NCBI GenBank assembly: GCA_002841035.1
Contig: PHDR01000040.1
Span: forward strand, 1 to 12,566
DNA length: 12,566 bases
Source: Bacteroidetes bacterium HGW-Bacteroidetes-12
Lineage (GTDB): Bacteria; Bacteroidota; Bacteroidia; Flavobacteriales_E; Vicingaceae
Direction: 5' to 3'
Shown here: positions 6,667 through 12,566 of the stretch, one piece after another
How the letters are laid out: each line of letters opens with the position of its first letter
Position numbering within the stretch: the stretch's first letter is position 1
Position numbers and translations under genes: made by a program
The notes under the pieces: model-generated
Seen by the model: only the letters and a program-made list of their open reading frames with translations
Told to the model about the DNA's origin: nothing
Databases searched by the model: none

Positions 6667-6674
6667 TATGTTTG
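6667..6674 (+). promoter_or_regulatory. candidate Bacteroidota -7 promoter box TATGTTTG
   Basis: The sequence matches the TAnnTTTG -7 consensus of Bacteroidota sigma factors and lies 24 bases before the lipoprotein ATG, which would give a leader of roughly 18 bases. No TTTG -33 element is seen at the usual 19-21 base distance, so the support is partial. Confidence 0.4.
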
Positions 6675-6698
6675 TAATTCAAAATTAATGAAACTCGT

Positions 6699-6830
6699 AT
6701 GAAAAAAATTATATATTCCTTAGTAACCTTATTTGTAGTTACTCTTCTTTTCTCCTCTTGTAAAAGTCATGGAACTTGTCCAGCTTATGGAAAAGTTCAA
6801 AAAACTGACACTGAAAAAGTAGCTGTTTAA
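6699..6830 (+). CDS. 43-residue lipoprotein with CPAYG motif
   Basis: A short gene of unknown function with clear features. A signal sequence (MKKIIYSLVTLFVVTLLF) ends in a lipobox-like FSSC at residues 18-21, and a short mature region of 23 residues follows. C21 is the predicted lipidated cysteine, and a second cysteine lies in CPAYG (27-31). Acidic and basic residues follow it (KVQKTDTEKVAV). Small cysteine-containing lipoproteins ending in a CPAY-like motif are familiar in Bacteroidota, from memory, but I know of no assigned role. A four-codon frame (ATG at 6688) ends in a TGA that overlaps this ATG. The next gene, ytxJ, starts 29 bases downstream without a terminator, so the two are probably co-transcribed. 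Standard gene finders could miss it because of its length. Confidence 0.75.
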   Translation: MKKIIYSLVTLFVVTLLFSSCKSHGTCPAYGKVQKTDTEKVAV

Positions 6831-6859
6831 CACTCATAGCAAATTTTATTCAGAGAATA

Positions 6860-7210
6860 ATGAATTGGTTAAGATTAGAAAATCCATCAGATTTTCAACA
6901 ACTTTTAGATGCATCTTTTTCTGACAATCTATCGGCTGTTGCCATATTTAAACATAGTACTCGTTGTGTTATTAGTACTATGGCAAAAGTAAGACTAGCT
7001 GCTTCATGGAACTTTAAGGACGAATTACCTATCTATTATTTAGATTTAATTCAACACAGAGCGTTATCTAATCAAGTTTCCGAAGAACTAGGTGTTGAAC
7101 ACCAATCTCCTCAGTTATTATTAATAAAAGGAGGGAAGTGCTTTTACCATACTTCTCATAATGGAATTTCCGTTAGAGAAATAAACAGTTTTTTAAAACA
7201 AAAAGATTAG
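6860..7210 (+). CDS. ytxJ: YtxJ-type monothiol redox protein (bacilliredoxin-like)
   Basis: A 116-residue thioredoxin-fold protein of the YtxJ (BrxC) family, associated with bacillithiol redox systems. The active-site segment FKHSTRCVIS (residues 30-39) carries a single cysteine, C36. The cis-proline of the fold is in the SPQLLLI segment (P84). A second cysteine, C94, lies in KGGKCFYHTSHNG. The usual proline after the active cysteine is Val here. In Firmicutes these proteins reduce bacillithiol mixed disulfides or act in related thiol exchange; in this organism that role is inferred. It follows the small lipoprotein gene by 29 bases. Its last 18 bases overlap the end of the convergent OsmC gene, another thiol-redox protein. 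Confidence 0.88.
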   Translation: MNWLRLENPSDFQQLLDASFSDNLSAVAIFKHSTRCVISTMAKVRLAASWNFKDELPIYYLDLIQHRALSNQVSEELGVEHQSPQLLLIKGGKCFYHTSHNGISVREINSFLKQKD

Positions 7211-7597
7211 TGTTTGTTTAATATCAGAACTTAAACTTAATGCTACTGGGCAAGTTTTTGCCGAATTTTCAATGAGTTTTTTTTCTTTATCCGAATAAAA
7301 GCCTCCTCTAAAATCAAATTCAATAACAATTTCACTTATTTTTCTTGGCGATGCAGACATAATTTTTGTAACTGTTGCAAATGCATTTGTAATATTAAAA
7401 TTACTATCAGCAGCCTTAATCCCAATAATGGTAAACATACAACTAGCCAAGGCTGTGGCAACAATATCGGTTGGAGAAAATGCCTCTCCTTTTCCATGAT
7501 TATCAACTGGGGCATCTGTGATAACCTTATTACCTGAAGATAAGTGTGTTAACTCAGTTCGGAGTTGTCCTTTATAAATTACGTTGGATGTAGCCAT
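7193..7597 (-). CDS. OsmC/Ohr family thiol peroxidase-like protein
   Basis: A 134-residue protein of the OsmC superfamily, which reduces organic hydroperoxides and other peroxides by a cysteine pair. Both cysteines are in place: C53 in ATALASCMFTI and C116 in SAKTCPVALSLS. The PTDIVATALASC segment (42-53) is the family hallmark. The shorter N-terminus and GxxFSPTDIV pattern suit the general OsmC/YhfA-like group rather than Ohr proper. The start ATG is at 7595-7597. Its 3' end overlaps ytxJ tail to tail by 18 bases, so the two transcripts must be complementary at their ends. It is divergent from the outer-membrane protein gene that follows, with 71 bases between the two start codons. Confidence 0.9.
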   Translation of the reverse strand: MATSNVIYKGQLRTELTHLSSGNKVITDAPVDNHGKGEAFSPTDIVATALASCMFTIIGIKAADSNFNITNAFATVTKIMSASPRKISEIVIEFDFRGGFYSDKEKKLIENSAKTCPVALSLSSDIKQTLIFLF

Positions 7598-7652
7598 TAA
7601 AGAATAAATTTATTTTATGATGAAAGTGTAAAGTTGACAAATTATTTATTAT

Positions 7653-7660
7653 TATTTTTG
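7653..7660 (+). promoter_or_regulatory. candidate promoter box TATTTTTG with very short leader
   Basis: The sequence matches the TAnnTTTG -7 consensus. A TTGAC lies upstream at 7634-7638, leaving 16 bases between its TTG and the box, slightly shorter than the usual spacing. The box ends only 8 bases before the ATG at 7669, so a start about 6-7 bases downstream of it would leave a leader of only a few bases. Confidence 0.4.
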
Positions 7661-7668
7661 CTAATCCA

Positions 7669-8418
7669 ATGAAAAAAAATTATTTCATACTTTTTTTATT
7701 AATATTTGCTTTTACAACTTCTTATGTAAAAGCTCAAGAAACCATTTTTGAGGAAGCTCGAACTGTATATAAAAGAGAACAAGCATACGGTTTAATTATT
7801 CATACAAGCGGTTGGGGAGTGAATTATCGTTATGGTCTATATAATTCAGGTTTCACGCGAAGAACATTTGAAGGAGAGCTTGTTGGATTAAAGCACCCAA
7901 AAGAAATTCAAACCTTTAGTTCTATTTTCAATACTTCAAATGGTTATGTTTTTGGAAAACTCAATACCATGTTTTTAATTAGAGGAAGTGTTGGCAATCA
8001 AAAAACATTTATTAGCAAACAAAGTGTAAGAGGAATTGCCATATCGCTAGTTCAGAATGTAGGTTTAACATTTGCTTACGCTAAACCTATCTACTTAGAA
8101 GTCATAAAAACTGAAACAATAGTAAGTTCCATTGCAATAGAAAGATATGATCCAGAAAAACACAATCAATCAAATATTATTGGCAAAGGTCCAGCACTTA
8201 GAGGGTTGTTTAGCGGTAAATTTTATCCTGGACTTTTTTTAAAAACAGGACTAAATTTTGAATCTGCTAGAGAAGCAACAGGTTTAAATGCCGTAGAAGT
8301 TGGTGCTGAGTTTGATTTGTTTTTTCAAGATTTACCAATTATGGCTAATGAATTAAATAGAAATTGGCTAATTAATTTATATGTAACCTTTTCTTTTGGT
8401 TCAAAAAGTACGGAATAG
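7669..8418 (+). CDS. exported, probable outer-membrane beta-barrel protein of unknown function
   Basis: A 249-residue protein that I cannot assign to a named family. Residues 1-22 form a signal peptide (MKKNYF, a hydrophobic core, then VKA before Q23). The mature part is rich in aromatic and glycine residues with alternating patterns typical of beta strands (GWGVNYRYGLYNSGF, GLTFAYAKPIYLEV, NWLINLYVTFSFG). The penultimate strand pattern near the C-terminus suggests a small outer-membrane barrel. It has no cysteines and no repeats. It lies 49 bases before lipA on the same strand with no terminator, so it may be co-transcribed with lipA, although no functional link to lipoate is known. The function is undetermined; the exported barrel is an inference from composition and signal peptide. 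Confidence 0.7.
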   Translation: MKKNYFILFLLIFAFTTSYVKAQETIFEEARTVYKREQAYGLIIHTSGWGVNYRYGLYNSGFTRRTFEGELVGLKHPKEIQTFSSIFNTSNGYVFGKLNTMFLIRGSVGNQKTFISKQSVRGIAISLVQNVGLTFAYAKPIYLEVIKTETIVSSIAIERYDPEKHNQSNIIGKGPALRGLFSGKFYPGLFLKTGLNFESAREATGLNAVEVGAEFDLFFQDLPIMANELNRNWLINLYVTFSFGSKSTE

Positions 8419-8423
8419 AAAAT

Positions 8424-8461
8424 AATTAGTAGTTAGTAAATACTTTCTACTTTATACACAG
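8424..8461. repeat. weak composite heptamer array before lipA (NNTTAGT and TACTTTN)
   Basis: The 49-base gap contains two heptamers AATTAGT and AGTTAGT (from 8424 and 8431). After three bases come TACTTTC, TACTTTA and TACACAG (8441, 8448, 8455), each in 7-base register. The array ends 6 bases before the lipA ATG. It has fewer and less uniform units than the minus-strand arrays, but the same period and the same kind of position. Confidence 0.5.
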
Positions 8462-8467
8462 AATAAA

Positions 8468-9340
8468 ATGATAGAAAATAAAATAATAGAATCCCAAGAA
8501 CGCCAAAAAAAACCGAATTGGCTTAAAGTAAAACTTCCCACAGGTAAAGAATATACCAACGTACGTCATATTGTTTCTGAGCATAAATTACATACCATTT
8601 GCGAAAGCGGTAATTGCCCAAACATGGGTGAATGTTGGGGTGCTGGCACTGCTACATTTATGATTTTAGGCAACATTTGCACACGTTCCTGTGGGTTTTG
8701 TGCTGTGAAAACAGGAAAACCACTTCCAGCAGATTTAGAAGAATCCTCAAGAGTTGCTAATTCTGTTAAATTGATGAATGTTAAACACTGTGTTATTACT
8801 TCTGTTGATAGAGATGATTTGAAAGATGGTGGTTCTATTATTTGGGCTGAAACCGTAAATAAAGTAAGAGAAGCTAGTCCGCAAACCACAATGGAAACAT
8901 TAATCCCCGACTTTCAAGGTAAATGGGAAAACCTACAACGAATTATTGATGTAGCACCAGAAATAGTTTCTCACAACCTAGAAACGGTAAGGAGACTTAC
9001 CAAAGAAGTTCGTATTCAAGCAAAATATGACAGAAGCTTGGAAGTACTAAAACGATTAAAAGAAGGTGGAATGAAAACAAAATCAGGAATCATGTTGGGT
9101 TTAGGTGAAACGGAAGCAGAAGTAATTGAAACGATGCAAGACTTAGCCAATGTAGGTTGTAATGTATTAACACTTGGACAATATTTACAACCAACTCCAA
9201 AACACTTGCTTGTTAAAGAATTTGTTACACCTCAACAATTTGCTAAATACAAAGAAATTGGATTAAAAATGGGATTCCGTTTTGTAGAAAGTGGACCTTT
9301 AGTTCGTTCTTCTTACCATGCAGAGAAGCATTTGTTCTAA
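8468..9340 (+). CDS. lipA: lipoyl synthase (radical SAM)
   Basis: A 290-residue cytoplasmic enzyme that inserts two sulfur atoms into octanoyl groups on lipoyl domains, the last step of lipoate synthesis. It has both iron-sulfur motifs: the auxiliary-cluster cysteines C45, C50 and C56 (CESGNCPNMGEC) and the radical SAM CxxxCxxC at C71, C75 and C78 (CTRSCGFC). The conserved RSSY motif near the C-terminus (280-283) supplies the serine ligand of the auxiliary cluster. Length and motif order are typical. A perfect 14-bp hairpin terminator starts 11 bases after the stop. The preceding gene encodes the unassigned outer-membrane protein. Confidence 0.97.
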   Translation: MIENKIIESQERQKKPNWLKVKLPTGKEYTNVRHIVSEHKLHTICESGNCPNMGECWGAGTATFMILGNICTRSCGFCAVKTGKPLPADLEESSRVANSVKLMNVKHCVITSVDRDDLKDGGSIIWAETVNKVREASPQTTMETLIPDFQGKWENLQRIIDVAPEIVSHNLETVRRLTKEVRIQAKYDRSLEVLKRLKEGGMKTKSGIMLGLGETEAEVIETMQDLANVGCNVLTLGQYLQPTPKHLLVKEFVTPQQFAKYKEIGLKMGFRFVESGPLVRSSYHAEKHLF

Positions 9341-9350
9341 TTAATTTTTC

Positions 9351-9397
9351 GTTACTACTCAGCTCTATTTACATCAGCTGAGTAGTAACAATTTTTT
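9351..9397 (+). terminator. rho-independent terminator of lipA, perfect 14-bp stem
   Basis: The arms at 9351-9364 and 9376-9389 are exactly complementary over 14 bp, with an 11-base loop, and are followed by a six-base T run at 9392-9397. It lies 10 bases after the lipA stop codon. It would end the outer-membrane protein and lipA transcript and insulates the following gene, which has its own promoter box. Confidence 0.9.
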
Positions 9398-9458
9398 AGG
9401 AAACTTACAATAACACTTATTTTTAATGAAAACTATAAAAAAAATAAAATTAATTTAT

Positions 9459-9466
9459 TATCTTTG
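9459..9466 (+). promoter_or_regulatory. candidate promoter box TATCTTTG for the secreted propeller gene
   Basis: The sequence is a perfect match to TAnnTTTG, 46 bases before the ATG at 9513 and downstream of the lipA terminator, so a promoter is expected here. A leader of about 40 bases is implied. No TTTG -33 element is visible at 19-21 bases upstream. Confidence 0.5.
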
Positions 9467-9512
9467 TTCGCTATAGTTAAAAAAATAAATAATTAATCAT
9501 AAATAGAAAAAA

Positions 9513-12500
9513 ATGAATCTAAAATCTACCATCATCACTTCTATAAGTGTTGTAACTTTAGTTGCGACAATTTCATATCTGAATTTATCAAAATCAACTA
9601 AGGAAACTACATACACTCCTGTCGATTATAAAAATTCAGATTTGTATTCAGGACCTGAAAAGATAAATGCATATTTGAATATGCTAAGAGGGAATCCTCA
9701 AACTGGCGTTGTTGATCCTAACGATTATTTACTTGCACAACAACAAGCTCAAAAACTATCAGCCAAAAAAAATAAAGCAGCAATAGGCATGGTTTGGGAA
9801 CAAATGGGACCTGACAATGTTGGAGGAAGAGGTAGAGCTATTTTGGTTGATAAAAATAGCCCCAACACGGTTTATGCAGGTAGCGTTGCTGGTGGTTTGT
9901 TCGTATCTCATAACAACGGAAACACTTGGACAGAAATAAACAGACTAGCAGACAACAATGCTATCTCTTGCATTACTCAAACAGACAACGGAAGAATATT
10001 TTTTGGAACAGGAAGCACTTTTGAAAATGCAGACGGAACAAGTTTGGGTTCGCCTGGCTTCCCAGGAAATGGTGTTTATGAATATGATCCATTAACTCAA
10101 ACGGTGATTCCTATTTTGGTAAACAATGTTATTCCTGTTAATTCAACAACAGGAAGTTTAGTAAAAGTAAACGCCATTGGAGCAAGAGGAAATAGATTAT
10201 ATTTAGGTTTAAAACAAGGTACAGGATTGGTTTTTGCAGATCCTGATGGAAATGGAAATTACCCTTCTGCTTTATCAGGATGGACTAATCCAGTAATTAT
10301 TCCAAACAGCCCCAATTTGCCAGAAACATCTGAAGTGCAAGATATTGATGTAGCTACTGATGGTTCTATGTTGGTTTGTTATTCAACCAAAATTTATACA
10401 TCACCCGATGGGTCTCCTAATTCATTTTCAAGAACGCTTGTTCCAGGCGGATCTCGTATTTCTGGAGCTATAGCTCCTTCCGATCCTAATGTAATCTACA
10501 TTGTTTCTACTAACGGTGCAGGAGCCTTAAACCCAGGCACTTCTGCTGTCCCAAGAGGATTAGAAGTAAGTTTAGATAAAGGAGCTACATGGGTCACTGT
10601 TGTTCCTGGTGGAGTTCCTACAATAGATCCTTTTGTGCAATTAAGCGGAACTGGAGGACAAGGTTTTTGGGATCAAGCCATAGGTGTTGACCCTTCAAAT
10701 CCTGATAGGGTTTTAGTTGGTGGTATTCAGTTTTATGAATTTCAGTTGAATCGATCTCAAACTCCTCTTGGAGGTAACTGGTTTAGAGCTGCTGTATTGA
10801 ATCAGTTTGCAACACCTTTTTATATTCATGCAGATAACCATTCCATGTTTTGGAAAGATGCCAACACTGTTTTTGTTATTGGTGATGGTGGAGTTTTCAG
10901 ATCTACCGATGGAGGTGCCACATGGTTGCATATGAATTTAGGTTTCAATGTTACTACTTTTTTTAATGTTGCAACAGCAAGTAACGGTTGGTTTATGGGA
11001 GGGTCTCAAGATAATGGAACACAATTGTTTGAGTTTGGTCAATTGGGTAGTGTAAGTCCTAAAGGAACTGTAGAAATTCAAGGTGGCGATGGTTTCGCTG
11101 TTGAATTCTCAGACTTTGGAGGAGGTATTGCTTTTGCAACTTCTCAATTTGGTTCTATTATGAGATACTCAGCTCAAAACCCTGGACAAGGTGGTGGTCA
11201 ATTTTTTGATTCTTTCTTAAACGGTTGGACTCAATTTCCTTTCAATACTAAATTTAGATTGTGGGAATCTGTTAACGATCCATTATCTATTGACAGTATT
11301 AGCGTAGTTTTTCAAGATACTACAACGCTCCCTGCTGGAACAACTTTCGTTTATCAAAGTTTAACCAACAGTGAGGATTTGTATTATACACCAACTGTAA
11401 CAACAACCTACCTACCTGGAGATACGTTAAAATTGCAAGATTACTACCAATCAAGATTTGCTTTTTATATAGGAGCAGGACAAGTTCACTTAACTAAAGA
11501 TGCTACTCGATTGAACGCGATTAATAACGATTGGCACAAGGTTGCTGAAAATATCGGAACAGCAGTTGCTTTAGAATTCTCTCCCGATGGAAATCATTTA
11601 TACATAGGAAATACTGCTGGTCAGATTTTTAGAGTGAGTGGGTTAGCTTTAGGAAATACCGATGCAGAGTTAGATGTAACCAATACTTCCACTTTGGTTA
11701 CAACAAAAACAGTAATTGCATCTGGTTTAGGTGGTGTTGTTACTGGTATTTCTATTGATCCTAACAATGGTGAAAACTTGATAGCAACTATTGGTAATTA
11801 TGGAGTTACCAACCACGTTTATAGAAGTACTACCGCACAAAGTGCTACTGGAACAGGTGGTTTTACTGCAATTCAAGGACCTCCAAGCTCATCTACTCTA
11901 GGTTTCTTACCTCGTATGCCTGTTTATGATGCCGAAATTGATGTAAATGACAACAATATTGTTCTAATTGGTACTGACTTTGGTGTTTGGGCTACAAGTA
12001 ATGCATTTTCTGCTTCAACTGGTGCTCAAGTAGAATGGTATAGTGAAAATGTAAATGGCATGGCTCACGTTCCTACTTTTGAAATTAAACAACAATATAA
12101 AAACCCAGGATTAGCATTTGGAAATGCAATAAACTCTCAAGTTTATTATTTGGGAACGCATGGAAGAGGATTTTATCGTTCTGAATCAAGGATTGAAAAT
12201 ACAGTTGGTATTGATGACAATAAACCTAAAACAAACACGTTTGATGCAACTTTAGGTTTATATCCTAACCCAATTAGCAACAATGGAACTATTGATATTG
12301 ATTTGAATAGCCAAACAAAAGCTGTTATTAAAGTTTATAACTTAAGTGGAGCAATAGTAAAAACCATTGATTTGGGAACTTTAGTTAAAGGAAAACATAA
12401 AATTGCCTTTAATGCTGCCGAACTTAGCACAGGAACTTACATTATGGTTTTAGATGGCGATAAAGTTCAAAAAGTAACTAAGTTTATTGTAAGTAAATAA
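9513..12500 (+). CDS. secreted Asp-box beta-propeller protein with type IX secretion C-terminal sorting domain
   Basis: A 995-residue secreted protein. The N-terminus (residues 4-24) is hydrophobic, consistent with Sec export, but a clear cleavage site is not visible. The body holds Asp-box turns with the SxDxGxTW pattern at 132-139 (SHNNGNTW), 353-360 (SLDKGATW) and 464-471 (STDGGATW), plus the GGSQDNGTQ segment at 496-504. These are typical of sialidase/sortilin-type beta-propellers. The C-terminal domain, from about 912, begins with the LYPNP motif (916-920) and ends in KVTKFIVSK, a type A sorting domain that directs outer-membrane translocation by the type IX (Por) system and usually surface attachment. 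Enzymatic activity is not shown: Asp boxes alone do not prove a glycosidase. It stands alone between two terminators. Confidence 0.88.
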   Translation: MNLKSTIITSISVVTLVATISYLNLSKSTKETTYTPVDYKNSDLYSGPEKINAYLNMLRGNPQTGVVDPNDYLLAQQQAQKLSAKKNKAAIGMVWEQMGPDNVGGRGRAILVDKNSPNTVYAGSVAGGLFVSHNNGNTWTEINRLADNNAISCITQTDNGRIFFGTGSTFENADGTSLGSPGFPGNGVYEYDPLTQTVIPILVNNVIPVNSTTGSLVKVNAIGARGNRLYLGLKQGTGLVFADPDGNGNYPSALSGWTNPVIIPNSPNLPETSEVQDIDVATDGSMLVCYSTKIYTSPDGSPNSFSRTLVPGGSRISGAIAPSDPNVIYIVSTNGAGALNPGTSAVPRGLEVSLDKGATWVTVVPGGVPTIDPFVQLSGTGGQGFWDQAIGVDPSNPDRVLVGGIQFYEFQLNRSQTPLGGNWFRAAVLNQFATPFYIHADNHSMFWKDANTVFVIGDGGVFRSTDGGATWLHMNLGFNVTTFFNVATASNGWFMGGSQDNGTQLFEFGQLGSVSPKGTVEIQGGDGFAVEFSDFGGGIAFATSQFGSIMRYSAQNPGQGGGQFFDSFLNGWTQFPFNTKFRLWESVNDPLSIDSISVVFQDTTTLPAGTTFVYQSLTNSEDLYYTPTVTTTYLPGDTLKLQDYYQSRFAFYIGAGQVHLTKDATRLNAINNDWHKVAENIGTAVALEFSPDGNHLYIGNTAGQIFRVSGLALGNTDAELDVTNTSTLVTTKTVIASGLGGVVTGISIDPNNGENLIATIGNYGVTNHVYRSTTAQSATGTGGFTAIQGPPSSSTLGFLPRMPVYDAEIDVNDNNIVLIGTDFGVWATSNAFSASTGAQVEWYSENVNGMAHVPTFEIKQQYKNPGLAFGNAINSQVYYLGTHGRGFYRSESRIENTVGIDDNKPKTNTFDATLGLYPNPISNNGTIDIDLNSQTKAVIKVYNLSGAIVKTIDLGTLVKGKHKIAFNAAELSTGTYIMVLDGDKVQKVTKFIVSK

Positions 12501-12520
12501 CACAAAAATCACACACAAAC

Positions 12521-12555
12521 AAAAGCGGTTAACTAACTTAGTTAACCGCTTTTTT
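12521..12555. terminator. bidirectional rho-independent terminator, near-perfect 16-bp inverted repeat
   Basis: The arms at 12521-12536 and 12538-12553 are exact complements around a single base, giving a stem of about 15 bp with a three-base loop. The T run at 12550-12555 follows the right arm and an A run (12521-12524) begins the left arm, so the hairpin can end transcription from either side. It lies 20 bases after the propeller gene's stop. Confidence 0.88.
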
Positions 12556-12566
12556 AATTTAATAAC

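Noticed and set aside
7603..7614. Perfect palindrome AATAAATTTATT between the OsmC and outer-membrane protein genes
   Set aside because: It is made only of A and T in very AT-rich DNA, so chance is likely and no regulator can be suggested.
8566..8889. Minus-strand open frame inside lipA
   Set aside because: It is antisense to the conserved radical SAM core and carries no motif of its own.
10713..10931. Minus-strand open frame inside the propeller gene
   Set aside because: Antisense to a continuous 995-codon gene, short and featureless.

Overview
The window looks like chromosomal DNA from a low-GC member of the Bacteroidota, probably of the Flavobacteriales type. The evidence is a large secreted protein with a C-terminal type IX secretion (Por) sorting domain, A-rich start regions without Shine-Dalgarno sequences, TAnnTTTG promoter boxes, a YtxJ-type thiol protein, and AT-rich intergenic DNA. 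The assignment is inferred from these traits, not from a database match.

Layout. Positions 1-85 hold the 3' end of an unidentified plus-strand gene. From 106 to 6572 six genes lie head to tail on the minus strand. In transcription order they are uracil-DNA glycosylase (ung), an Omp85/BamA-type outer-membrane protein that starts with TTG, a 2OG-Fe(II) oxygenase, a six-TM ABC exporter half-transporter, a small VOC (glyoxalase-like) protein and an enoyl-CoA hydratase/isomerase family protein. No terminator is visible in the gaps of 36 to 93 bases. A divergent intergenic region at 6573-6698 carries a perfect spaced inverted repeat. Next come a 43-residue lipoprotein not usually called by gene finders, ytxJ, a convergent OsmC-type protein that overlaps the 3' end of ytxJ, a probable outer-membrane protein, lipA with a strong terminator, and a 995-residue Asp-box propeller protein exported by the type IX system, closed by a second strong terminator.

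The most unusual signal lies between the genes. Four intergenic gaps hold degenerate short tandem arrays with exact 7- or 8-base periods. Two gaps contain five octamers of CACATNNN each, and in both cases the array sits 0-2 bases from the stop codon of the preceding minus-strand gene. Heptamer arrays (NNTGAGT, GTTAATT, and weaker NNTTAGT/TACTTTN) lie on the side of the next gene's start codon. The unit length is conserved while the last or first few bases vary, and unrelated heptamer words occupy equivalent places in different gaps. This resembles in style the degenerate heptamer repeats (STRR) described in cyanobacteria. I do not recognise a described Bacteroidota family for it.

Functional themes. 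The genes are mostly housekeeping or envelope functions: DNA repair (ung), outer-membrane biogenesis (Omp85), export (ABC), acyl-CoA metabolism, thiol/peroxide defence (ytxJ plus OsmC), lipoate synthesis (lipA) and surface secretion. No phage, transposon, CRISPR, tRNA or rRNA was seen. Stretches over 100 bases without a gene are 6573-6698 (inverted repeat and promoter) and 9341-9512 (terminator and promoter); none exceeds 300 bases.
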